Origin: Bifidobacterium breve
GTDB lineage: Bacteria > Actinomycetota > Thermoleophilia > Solirubrobacterales > Solirubrobacteraceae
Assembly: GCA_945889475.1 (NCBI GenBank)
Contig: CAMDBT010000003.1
Location: forward strand, 1-64,000
Direction: 5' to 3'
Length of the DNA stretch: 64,000 nt
Shown here piece by piece: positions 8,051 through 15,684 of this stretch. A program made the position numbers and the translations under genes. Below the pieces are notes generated by a model. That model ran no database searches and had not been told where the DNA came from. It saw only the letters and a list, made by a program, of their open reading frames with translations. Position 1 is the first letter of the stretch. Every line of letters begins with the position of its first letter.

Positions 8051-9250
8051 GTGCCCTCCACTAGTGAAGCCGTCCAGCGGCGCCTTCGAGCAGCAACATT
8101 CCTCTCCAGCTTCGACCGCTTGGTGATTCCGCCGCTGCTGGTTCCGATCAGCTATGCCTTTGGCGTTCCGCTGGGCACGGCGGCTTTGGTCGCTAGTGCA
8201 TATTTCATCGCCTACGGCATCAGCCAACCGTTCTGGGGCGCGCTCTCAGATCGCTTCGGCCGGGTCAAAGTGATCCGCTTCTCGATCGTCGCTGGCGGGC
8301 TCTGTTGCGTGGTCGCGGCGCTGGCGCCGAGCTTCACCGTGCTGATCGTCTCGCGGACGCTGAGCGGCGTGCTCTTTGCTGCGATCGTGCCGACGATCGT
8401 CACCTACATCGGCGATACCGTCGAGCTGCAGCAGCGGCAGCATGCGCTGACGCTGACGATCGCTTCGGCCTCAGCCGGGATCGCGGTAGCGACGGTCGTC
8501 GGCGGGCTATGCGCGCAGCTGATTAGCTGGAGAGCAGCGTTCGTTGCCACCTCGATCCTCGCGCTGGCGCTGTCGTTTTCGCTGACGCGCGTTCCAGAGC
8601 CGCTGCGAGCCGAGTCGCCACACACCTATATCAGGAACGCGGTCAACGCCCTGCGCCAACGCTGGGTTTTGATCGTCCTTGCAATCGGCTTCATCGAGGG
8701 AGCAGTGATCCTTGGTTCGCTCACGTTCCTCTCGGCGTCGCTACAGGAGCAGGGCGTTGGGGCGGCCGTCGCCGGTTCGGCCGCCGCTGGCTTCGGGATC
8801 GCGAACGTCTGCTGCGTCCCCGTCGTTACGCGGGCGATCAAGCGCTTCTCCTCGCCACTGATGATTGCCGCCGGCGCGGTTCTAGCTGCGACCGGCCTGC
8901 TGGTCGCAGCTGCCGACACGGTCGTCGCCACGGCGATCATCGCCGCACTCGGGCTCGGCGCCGGCTTTGGCTTCCTGCACCCAACGGTGCAGCTTTGGGC
9001 AACCCAAGTCAACGCGCAGGCGCGAGCTGTGACGATCTCATTTTTCGCCGGCTCAGTATTCGTTGGCGGCGCAATAGCAAGTGCAGGGGCTGCGCCGCTC
9101 GCGGACGGGGGGAGCTTCAACATCATCTTCCTCGGCGCAGCCTTGCTCGCTCTACTGCTCGCGACCGCGGGCGCGTGGCTGAGGTCACGCTACGTGAGCT
9201 CAGGGGATGCAGAGCGCGGTGCGAGTGAACCTGCCCCGGCCGCGCTCTGA
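8051..9250 (+). CDS. MFS transporter
   Basis: A 399-residue major-facilitator protein with about twelve hydrophobic helices. The signature loop between helices 2 and 3 is GALSDRFGRVKVI, and the central cytosolic loop (RVPEPLRAESPHTYIRNAVNALRQR) separates the two six-helix halves. It resembles proton-driven drug or metabolite exporters of the DHA/Bcr-like type. The short C-terminus is Ala/Glu-rich. It is a single-gene unit starting with GTG and converges with the HPP gene. The substrate cannot be inferred from context. Confidence 0.88.
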   Translation: MPSTSEAVQRRLRAATFLSSFDRLVIPPLLVPISYAFGVPLGTAALVASAYFIAYGISQPFWGALSDRFGRVKVIRFSIVAGGLCCVVAALAPSFTVLIVSRTLSGVLFAAIVPTIVTYIGDTVELQQRQHALTLTIASASAGIAVATVVGGLCAQLISWRAAFVATSILALALSFSLTRVPEPLRAESPHTYIRNAVNALRQRWVLIVLAIGFIEGAVILGSLTFLSASLQEQGVGAAVAGSAAAGFGIANVCCVPVVTRAIKRFSSPLMIAAGAVLAATGLLVAAADTVVATAIIAALGLGAGFGFLHPTVQLWATQVNAQARAVTISFFAGSVFVGGAIASAGAAPLADGGSFNIIFLGAALLALLLATAGAWLRSRYVSSGDAERGASEPAPAAL

Positions 9251-9264
9251 GGCGGCGGCCCGAG

Positions 9265-9846
9265 CTATTGGTCTGGAGGCTGCGGCCGCCACCAAAGCGC
9301 CTGTGGCTTGCCGCAGGCGCGGTTGATTGCAACGCCGGCCACGGTGACGGCGAGCACGCCGACGAAGACCGACAGCCAGTCGAAGGGGCCCTTCAGTAGG
9401 CCAGCACCGATGATCATTGCCGTCGCGACCGAGGGAACGTGAAGCGCGCGCAGCGCGATGATTCCACCTAGGCCGAGCGCTACCGCGACCGTCAGTGCCC
9501 CGGCGCGGGTCCAAGTTAGGTCGGTCAGGTTGGGGGGGACGCCGATCAGGTCGAAGAGTGCTAGCGCAATGATCCCCGCGACGATCGTTGCTGCAGTTGC
9601 CAGCAGAATGTTGCGGGGGTGCGCTTGCTCGGACAGGGGGAAGGCGACGATGATGAAAATTGTTGGCCCGACCGATGGAACAACGAACGGTTCGCTGGCG
9701 ATCACTGCGATCGCGCACAGCATCGCCGTGAGCAAGGTGCCAACGACGAGGATGTACAGCGAGCTCGATCGGTACGGGACGCTGACGTCCCCGACCTTCG
9801 TGCGCCGCGGCACGATGTCGGAGATGTTCGAGAATCCACGGCTCAC
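9265..9846 (-). CDS. HPP family integral membrane protein
   Basis: A 193-residue membrane protein with about five hydrophobic segments after a polar 30-residue N-terminus. The HPP family is named for an N-terminal HPP; here the corresponding stretches read QAHPRN and LHVPSVATAM. Proteins of this family have been linked to nitrite transport in chloroplasts and cyanobacteria, but most bacterial members are uncharacterised. I take the GTG at 9846; TAAGCT lies 9 nt upstream on the minus strand. The gene is divergent from the ABC exporter at 9882 across only 35 bp. Confidence 0.72.
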   Translation of the reverse strand: MSRGFSNISDIVPRRTKVGDVSVPYRSSSLYILVVGTLLTAMLCAIAVIASEPFVVPSVGPTIFIIVAFPLSEQAHPRNILLATAATIVAGIIALALFDLIGVPPNLTDLTWTRAGALTVAVALGLGGIIALRALHVPSVATAMIIGAGLLKGPFDWLSVFVGVLAVTVAGVAINRACGKPQALWWRPQPPDQ

Positions 9847-9868
9847 GGCCAGCCAAGCTTACCCCGGC

Positions 9869-9874
9869 TAGGGT
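9869..9874 (+). promoter_or_regulatory. Putative -10 box TAGGGT of a leaderless promoter
   Basis: TAGGGT is 7 nt before the GTG at 9882. The same 35-bp divergent gap also carries TAAGCT (9856-9861, minus strand) 9 nt before the HPP gene start. Confidence 0.5.
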
Positions 9875-9881
9875 CTCCGAC

Positions 9882-10871
9882 GTGAACGGTGCTGAAAAGC
9901 TTGGGCGCAGAACGGACGCCACGATCGAGGCCGAGGGCCTTGAGCGGGTCTACCCCGGAGGGTTACGCGCAGTCGACGGGGTTGACTTAGCGGTCGAGGC
10001 TGGCGAGATCTACGGCTTCCTCGGGCCGAACGGAGCTGGAAAATCGACGACGGTAAGGATTCTCACGACCTTGCTGCGCCCTACCGCTGGCCACGCGCGT
10101 GTCGCCGGCTATGACGTCGTAAAGCAGGCCTCTCAGGTCCGTCGCTCGATTGGGGTCGCGCTGCAAGAGGCGGCGCTTGATCCGCTGATGACAGGGCGTG
10201 AGCTACTGCAGCTCCAAGGCGCTCTCCACGGCCTGCGGCGCGCGGAGTCGAGGTCGCGCGCAGAGCAGCTACTAGAGCGGGTCGATCTCGTCGATGCCGC
10301 CGATCGGCTGCTCAACACCTACTCCGGAGGCATGAGGCGGCGGCTGGACCTCGCGATGGCGCTGGTTCACCGACCGAGCGTGCTCTTCCTTGACGAGCCA
10401 ACGACAGGGCTTGACCCCGTAAGCCGTTCCTCGCTTTGGGGCGAGCTGCGTAGCCTCAACGATGAAGGAACGACGATTTTCTTGACGACGCAGTACCTCG
10501 AAGAAGCTGAGCAGCTAGCGGACCGTGTCGGCATTATCGACCACGGGAAGATCGTCGCCGAAGGGACACCGCAAGAGCTTGGGAGGCTGGTCGGCGACCC
10601 CGGCCTTTATGTGAAACTGATCGATCCCTCCCAGAGTGACCGCGCGCGCGAACTGCTAGCCGTGCACGGGTCGGTCAGCGACCGCGGCGAAGGCTGCCTG
10701 TCGCTTCGTACCGTGCTCGGCGCTAGAGCGATCGCACCGATCGTCCGCACCCTCGACGAGGCGCAGATCGAAGTCGACGCGGTTGAGGTGGAGGAGCCAA
10801 CACTCGACGACGTCTTCCTCGCCGTCACCGGCCACCGCGCCGAGGAGCCGGGCGAGGACGGATCGCCGTGA
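9882..10871 (+). CDS. ABC-2 type exporter, ATP-binding subunit
   Basis: A 329-residue ATPase of the daunorubicin-resistance (DrrA/ABCA-like) family. Walker A reads GPNGAGKST, the signature is YSGGMRRRLDLA, Walker B plus catalytic Glu is VLFLDEP, and GLDP and the TTQYLEEAEQLADR H-loop-like region follow. The extra C-terminal domain (about 225-325) is typical of this subfamily. It energises the two membrane subunits encoded next, with which it overlaps by GTGA. Drug, lipid or polyketide efflux are possible; the substrate is unknown. Confidence 0.93.
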   Translation: MNGAEKLGRRTDATIEAEGLERVYPGGLRAVDGVDLAVEAGEIYGFLGPNGAGKSTTVRILTTLLRPTAGHARVAGYDVVKQASQVRRSIGVALQEAALDPLMTGRELLQLQGALHGLRRAESRSRAEQLLERVDLVDAADRLLNTYSGGMRRRLDLAMALVHRPSVLFLDEPTTGLDPVSRSSLWGELRSLNDEGTTIFLTTQYLEEAEQLADRVGIIDHGKIVAEGTPQELGRLVGDPGLYVKLIDPSQSDRARELLAVHGSVSDRGEGCLSLRTVLGARAIAPIVRTLDEAQIEVDAVEVEEPTLDDVFLAVTGHRAEEPGEDGSP

Positions 10872-11668
10872 GTACCGTTGCACTTGAGCGTGACGTAGCG
10901 ACGCAAGGGCGTGTGATCGTCGCGCTAACCGAGCGCGCGCTGCGCGTGCAGATGCGTCGCGCGCAGTTCTTGCTGCCGTCGTTTCTGCTGCCGCTGCTAC
11001 TGCTCGCCGTAATTGCCAGCGGCACGTCGGCCGCGCAGCAGCTGCCAGGCTTCCCGTCGACCGGGTCCTACGTCGGTTTCGTCGTGTCTGGGACGATCAT
11101 GCAAGGAACGCTGCTGGCTGGCCTGATGGCAGGGATTGCGATTGCTTCAGACATCGAGGGGGGCTTCTTCGACCGGCTGCTCTCGGCCCCAGTCAATCGC
11201 GCCAGCATCGTCCTCGGGCGAGTGCTCGGAACGGCGGTGATCGGCATCGCCCAGGCGGTTCTATTCCTGTCGGTAGCACTGGCCTTCGGAGCCGACTTTC
11301 CAGGTGGCATAGTCGGTGTCGCATTGGCGATCCTGCTTGCGGCGCTAAGCGCGTCGGCGGCGGCCGGTCTCGGTGCGGCGATCGCGCTACGGACCGGCTC
11401 GCTGTCGCTGATGCAGAATCTTTTCCCATTCGTTTTCGTGCTGCTGTTCATTGCGCCAGCGTTTTTCCCGCGCGAGCTGCTCAGCCCCGTGCTGGAGACG
11501 ATCTCGGTGGTCAATCCGCTCAGCTATGTCGTCGAAGGGATGCGCGGCGCGCTATTCGACAGCAGTGCGCTGGGCAGTGTCGCGCTTGGCTTTGCCGCCG
11601 CGGCCGGCTCAGTGCTTCTAACTTGCGCGCTCGCCGTCTGGGCGATGCGCGCGAGGGTGCGCTCGTGA
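10868..11668 (+). CDS. ABC-2 type exporter permease, first subunit
   Basis: A 266-residue membrane protein with six hydrophobic segments and the ABC-2 core (DIEGGFFDRLLSAPVNRASIVLGRVLG, then NPLSYVVEGMRG). The GTG start overlaps the ATPase gene as GTGA. About 25 polar residues precede the first helix. It forms the membrane channel with the ATPase and probably pairs with the following paralogous permease rather than working as a homodimer. Confidence 0.9.
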   Translation: MSTVALERDVATQGRVIVALTERALRVQMRRAQFLLPSFLLPLLLLAVIASGTSAAQQLPGFPSTGSYVGFVVSGTIMQGTLLAGLMAGIAIASDIEGGFFDRLLSAPVNRASIVLGRVLGTAVIGIAQAVLFLSVALAFGADFPGGIVGVALAILLAALSASAAAGLGAAIALRTGSLSLMQNLFPFVFVLLFIAPAFFPRELLSPVLETISVVNPLSYVVEGMRGALFDSSALGSVALGFAAAAGSVLLTCALAVWAMRARVRS

Positions 11669-12453
11669 GTACCAGCGGCCTGGCGTACACGGGCGGCGTC
11701 GGCTTCGCGCTTTGGCGCAGATCGCTGCTCGAACTGGCGCGTGTCCGGGGCGGTCTGCTGCCGACAACGCTCGCACCGTTGATCTTTCTGCTCGGCAGCC
11801 TCGGCCAGTTTGGCCGGCTCGACCAGCTCGTTGGCTTCCCGACAACCTCTTACATCGCCTGGCTCGTGCCGCTCTCTTGCCTTCAGGCGGCAGGGTTCGC
11901 GGGCGGCGCGACCGGCGCCAACTTGGCCCGCGACATTGAGGCCGGTTGGTTCGATCGGCTGCTCAGCTCGCCGGCGCCACGGCCGCTGCTGATCCTTGGG
12001 CCGGTGATGGCTGCTGTAACCCGTTGCCTAGTGCCGGTGACGGTGATTCTGGCCGCCGGATTAGTGCTTGGACCGGGTCTGACAGGTGGCCTGTTCGGGA
12101 TCGCGATGCTCTACCTAGCTGCTGTCTCGTTCAGCATTGTCGCCTCGCTGTGGGGGATAACGCTCGCGCTGCGGGCACGCAGTCAGCAGGTAGGCCCGCT
12201 GATCCAAAACGGGGTCTTCGTTGCCGTTTTTCTTTCAACTGCGTACACGCCGCTGCCATTTCTAAAAGGTTGGCTCGCTGTCGCCGCTCCCTACAACCCG
12301 GTCACCTACGTGCTCCAGATGGGGCGTCAAGCAACGGTCTCGGGCATTGAGCCGAGCTGGGCGCACACCTGGCCGGGGCTGCTGGCGCTCGCGGGGATGG
12401 TTGCTCTCTTTGGACTGCTCGCGCTGCGCCAGCTTCGCCGAGTAGATCGCTAG
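11665..12453 (+). CDS. ABC-2 type exporter permease, second subunit
   Basis: A 262-residue six-helix ABC-2 permease. I start it at the GTG at 11665, which overlaps the previous stop as GTGA exactly like the upstream junction; an ATG at 11623 inside the previous gene is in frame but less likely. It is a clear paralogue of the first permease: both share the DIE(A/G)GWFDRLLSSP-type motif and NP(V/L)(S/T)YV near the end. Together with the ATPase it makes a three-gene exporter operon. Confidence 0.88.
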   Translation: MSTSGLAYTGGVGFALWRRSLLELARVRGGLLPTTLAPLIFLLGSLGQFGRLDQLVGFPTTSYIAWLVPLSCLQAAGFAGGATGANLARDIEAGWFDRLLSSPAPRPLLILGPVMAAVTRCLVPVTVILAAGLVLGPGLTGGLFGIAMLYLAAVSFSIVASLWGITLALRARSQQVGPLIQNGVFVAVFLSTAYTPLPFLKGWLAVAAPYNPVTYVLQMGRQATVSGIEPSWAHTWPGLLALAGMVALFGLLALRQLRRVDR

Positions 12454-12466
12454 CCCATCGCGCAAG

Positions 12467-12472
12467 TAGGGT
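12467..12472 (+). promoter_or_regulatory. Putative -10 box TAGGGT of a leaderless promoter
   Basis: TAGGGT lies 6 nt before the GTG at 12479 in the 25-bp gap after the exporter operon. It would start the long formiminotransferase-hisS-aspS transcript. Confidence 0.5.
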
Positions 12473-12478
12473 TAGCCG

Positions 12479-13363
12479 GTGCCGCTCGACCGGACCACTC
12501 TGCTGACTGCGGTGCCAAATGTTTCCAATGGCCGCGAACGTGTGGCGCTCGCTGCAGTCGGCGCTGCCTTCGAGCGGAGCGGGGCTGCCCAGCTGCTGGC
12601 TGAGCCGCACAGCGACCCTGACCACGGCCGCACCGTCTTCACGCTGGCCGCCGAACCCGGGCAGATGGCTGCGGCACTGGTTGCCGGTGCGCGCGAAGCG
12701 CTCGAGCGCTTCGATCTTGGCAATCATGGCGGCTCGCATCCGAACGTTGGCGTCGTTGATGTCGTGCCGCTGGTCTATCTCGACCCTGAGCGGCGCGCAG
12801 CGGCGATCGCTGAAGCGCTCGCAACCGCGCGCCTTCTGGCCACCGAACTGGAGCTGCCGATCTTCCTCTATGGCGAGTTGGCTGCTGGCCGAACGCGGGC
12901 TGAGCTTCGCCGAGGCGGCATTGCCGAACTGACGGCTCGGATTCAAGACGGCGAGCTTGATCCCGATTTCGGCCCCAGCGAGGTTGACCCAACGAAGGGC
13001 GTCACCCTAGTCGCCGCACGGCCGCCGCTGGTCGCTTTCAACCTCGAACTCGCGCCGCCAGCGACGCTCGCAGACGCGAAGGCGATCGCGACCGAGATTC
13101 GCGAGGGCGGTGAGGCCGGACTGCCGGGGCTCAGAGCAATAGGGCTGGAGCTGTCGGCCCACGGCGCCGTGGCGCAGGTTTCGATGAACATTGAGGATCA
13201 CACTGCGCTACGGCTCGCGGAGGTTGTCGCTGCTGTCAGCGCGCGCGCGGAAGTGAGCGAAGCGGAGTTGGTTGGGCTCGCGCCGCGCGCCGCGTTCGAT
13301 GGCTGGCCCGAGCAGCTTCGCTGCCGCAACCGGGCGACGCTCGAGGACGCTCTAGGCTTCTAA
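12479..13363 (+). CDS. Glutamate formiminotransferase (FTCD N-terminal type)
   Basis: A 294-residue protein matching the formiminotransferase half of FTCD. It opens with AVPNVSNGR, has AEPHSDPDHGRTVFTLAAEP, then LGNHGGSHPNVGVVDVVPLV, FLYGELA and FNLEL. The enzyme moves a formimino group between N-formimino-glutamate and tetrahydrofolate in histidine breakdown. The cyclodeaminase half is absent, as in many bacterial stand-alone forms. No other hut gene is adjacent: downstream are a small membrane protein, an MBL hydrolase and hisS, so it may serve one-carbon metabolism here. Confidence 0.88.
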   Translation: MPLDRTTLLTAVPNVSNGRERVALAAVGAAFERSGAAQLLAEPHSDPDHGRTVFTLAAEPGQMAAALVAGAREALERFDLGNHGGSHPNVGVVDVVPLVYLDPERRAAAIAEALATARLLATELELPIFLYGELAAGRTRAELRRGGIAELTARIQDGELDPDFGPSEVDPTKGVTLVAARPPLVAFNLELAPPATLADAKAIATEIREGGEAGLPGLRAIGLELSAHGAVAQVSMNIEDHTALRLAEVVAAVSARAEVSEAELVGLAPRAAFDGWPEQLRCRNRATLEDALGF

Positions 13364-13368
13364 CCGAT

Positions 13369-13758
13369 ATGGCCCAAGCGAAGAAGAAGCGCAGCTCCAA
13401 GCACCGCGGCAATGCAGCAGGCGTGGTCGAGACGCGCGGGCGTACGGGACGGCCACTGAACGAGCGCGAGCAGAGCAAGAACAAAGCTGCGAGTAGCTCG
13501 AAGCGCGCCGCCCCGCGCGGCCCGGGCGGCAGGCCGGTTCGCCCGCCAAGCTGGCGCAGCGCTGCGACCCGCTCGGTGGTGGCCGTGGTGATCTTCGTCG
13601 CCGTCCTCTCCTTGCTTCTGAAGGTGCCAATCAACGAGACGATGCCGGTCGCCGGATTGATGCTCGTGTTTTACGTTCCGCTCAGCTACTACACCGACCG
13701 CTGGCTTTATCGCCGGCGGCTCGCCAAGGACGCCGCGGCACGAAAAGGCAAGCGCTGA
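13369..13758 (+). CDS. Small membrane protein with long basic N-terminus
   Basis: A 129-residue protein I do not recognise. Residues 1-60 are Lys/Arg/Ser/Gly-rich and look disordered, then come two predicted membrane helices (about 67-85 and 91-105) and a basic tail. The layout suggests both ends face the cytosol. It starts 5 bp after the formiminotransferase gene and ends 4 bp before the MBL hydrolase gene, so it is almost certainly cotranscribed with both. Confidence 0.75.
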   Translation: MAQAKKKRSSKHRGNAAGVVETRGRTGRPLNEREQSKNKAASSSKRAAPRGPGGRPVRPPSWRSAATRSVVAVVIFVAVLSLLLKVPINETMPVAGLMLVFYVPLSYYTDRWLYRRRLAKDAAARKGKR

Positions 13759-13762
13759 GCGC

Positions 13763-14428
13763 ATGGAGGTACAGGTTCTAACGGTCGGGCCGGTACAGGA
13801 GAACTGTTATCTGCTTCGCAGCGGTCCCGACGAGACGGCGGCACTGCTGATCGATCCCGGCGAAGAGGCGCCGCGGATCCTTGAGGCGATCGAGGCGCTC
13901 GGTGTTGAGCTCGAAGCAATTCTGCTGACGCACACCCACTTCGACCACATCGGTGCCGTCGCGCCGATCGCCCGCGTTACCGGCGCGCCTGTCTACTGCC
14001 CGGAGCTTGAAAGCCACGTCCTAGCCGACATCATGACCTACGTTCCGTACGAGGGAATTGGTCCGTATGAAAGCTGGCAGGCCGAACAACTTGTTGGTGG
14101 CGGCGAGCGGCTCGAGCTAGCCGGTTTCGAGATCGAGGTCTTCTTCACCCCTGGGCACAGCCCGGGCCACGTCACCTACGCCTTCTGCGACCCGGACGAC
14201 AGCGACGGCGGCTATGTAATTGCTAGCGGCGACGTACTCTTTCAAGGCTCGATTGGGCGGACAGATTTGCCCGGCGCGGACCATGCTGAGCTGATCCGTT
14301 CGATCGCGATGTTGGTCGATTCTTTCGCCGCCGAGACGACCGTGTTGCCGGGCCACATGGGGATCACGACGCTCGGCCAGGAACGCTCCACGAACCCCTT
14401 CCTGCAGGATCTGCCGAGCGTCTCGTGA
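13763..14428 (+). CDS. Metallo-beta-lactamase-fold hydrolase (glyoxalase II-like)
   Basis: A 221-residue MBL-fold enzyme. The metal motif is THTHFDHIG (HxHxDH) and the next ligand His sits in FTPGHSPGHVTY. ASGDVLF gives the bridging Asp and LPGHMG the last His. The compact single-domain form matches the YcbL/glyoxalase-II-like group often encoded beside hisS in Gram-positive bacteria. It probably hydrolyses a thioester or similar metabolite. Its stop overlaps the hisS start as GTGA. Confidence 0.88.
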   Translation: MEVQVLTVGPVQENCYLLRSGPDETAALLIDPGEEAPRILEAIEALGVELEAILLTHTHFDHIGAVAPIARVTGAPVYCPELESHVLADIMTYVPYEGIGPYESWQAEQLVGGGERLELAGFEIEVFFTPGHSPGHVTYAFCDPDDSDGGYVIASGDVLFQGSIGRTDLPGADHAELIRSIAMLVDSFAAETTVLPGHMGITTLGQERSTNPFLQDLPSVS

Positions 14429-15684
14429 GCGATCCGCTGCAGGCGCCGCGAGGTACCTTCGACATCCTTCCCGAGCAGGCACCGCTTCGGCTGGCGGTTG
14501 AAAAGGTGACGCGCTCTGTGCTCGAGAGCGCAGGCTACGAGCGGATCGAAACACCGACTTTCGAACCAACGGAACTATTTACCCGCAGCGTCGGTGAAGC
14601 AACCGACATCGTCCAAAAGGAGATGTACAGCTTCGTCGATGGTGGCGAACGCTCGCTCACCCTCCGCCCCGAAGTGACGGCGCCGATAGTGCGCGCCTAC
14701 CTCCAGCACGGCATGCACAAGCTTCCCCAGCCGGTCAAGCTGTGGTACCTCTCGAGCTGCTTCCGTTACGAACGTGCGCAGAAAGGTCGCTACCGCCAGT
14801 TTTGGCAGATCGGCGCCGAGGCGATCGGATCCGACGATCCTGCCGTTGACGCGGAGTCGATCACGCTGCTGGCAGAGATCCTCGAACAGCTCGGCGTTCA
14901 AGGGCTTCAGCTTCGGATCGGCAGCCTTGGCGGGGCGGCCGCGCGGGAACGTTACCGCGAACTGTTGAAGGCCCACCTGCGTGCGAATGAGGATCGACTT
15001 GCCGAGGACGTCAAGGCGCGGATCGAGCTGAACCCACTGCGAGCTTTCGATTCGGCCGACGAATCAACCCGCGCGGTGATGGCGACCGCCCCGGTTCTGC
15101 TCGACCACCTCGACGAGGAGGATCTCGATCACTTCGCTGAGCTTCGCTCACTGCTGGATTCGATCGAGCTGGGCTACGTGATCGACCCCGCGCTCGTCCG
15201 CGGACTCGACTACTACGCGCGCACCGTCTTTGAGTTCAGCTCCGCGGCGCTCGGCGCCCAGAGCGGAGTCGGTGGTGGCGGGCGCTATGACGGCCTCGCC
15301 GAGCAGATCGATGGACCACCGACGCCGGGCGTCGGCTGGGCGGCGGGGATCGAACGGATTCTGCTTGCTGCCGAAGGGTTGCCTCAGCCTGAGCCGCTGA
15401 CGGTGTTGTTCGTCGCTCTTGCCGATAGTGGCGCTCGTACGCGCAGCGCCGCCTTCGCGCTCAGCACGGCCGCACGCCGCGCAGGTGTGCCAAGCCGAAT
15501 CGAACTTGCTGGCCGCTCGATAAAAGGGCAGCTCAAACACGCCGACAGGCTGAAGACTCGGTTTGTCGCAGTCGTATCGGGCGAAGGCGTTGAGCTGAAG
15601 GACTTCGAAACTGGCGAGACGAGCGCATTCGAAGACGGCGACGGAGCGCTGGCGGCCGTGCTACGCGGCCGGGGGATTGCTTGA
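14425..15684 (+). CDS. hisS: Histidyl-tRNA synthetase
   Basis: A 419-residue class II synthetase that charges tRNA-His. Visible landmarks are APRGTFDILP at the N-terminus, motif 2 (SSCFRYERAQKGRYRQFWQIGAEAIG), the histidine-specific motif RGLDYYARTVFEF and motif 3 (GVGWAAGIERILLA). The C-terminal anticodon-binding domain starts near LTVLFVALAD. Length is normal for the bacterial family. The GTG start overlaps the MBL gene by 4 nt, and the gene runs into aspS (TGATG), an order common in Gram-positive bacteria. Confidence 0.96.
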   Translation: MSDPLQAPRGTFDILPEQAPLRLAVEKVTRSVLESAGYERIETPTFEPTELFTRSVGEATDIVQKEMYSFVDGGERSLTLRPEVTAPIVRAYLQHGMHKLPQPVKLWYLSSCFRYERAQKGRYRQFWQIGAEAIGSDDPAVDAESITLLAEILEQLGVQGLQLRIGSLGGAAARERYRELLKAHLRANEDRLAEDVKARIELNPLRAFDSADESTRAVMATAPVLLDHLDEEDLDHFAELRSLLDSIELGYVIDPALVRGLDYYARTVFEFSSAALGAQSGVGGGGRYDGLAEQIDGPPTPGVGWAAGIERILLAAEGLPQPEPLTVLFVALADSGARTRSAAFALSTAARRAGVPSRIELAGRSIKGQLKHADRLKTRFVAVVSGEGVELKDFETGETSAFEDGDGALAAVLRGRGIA

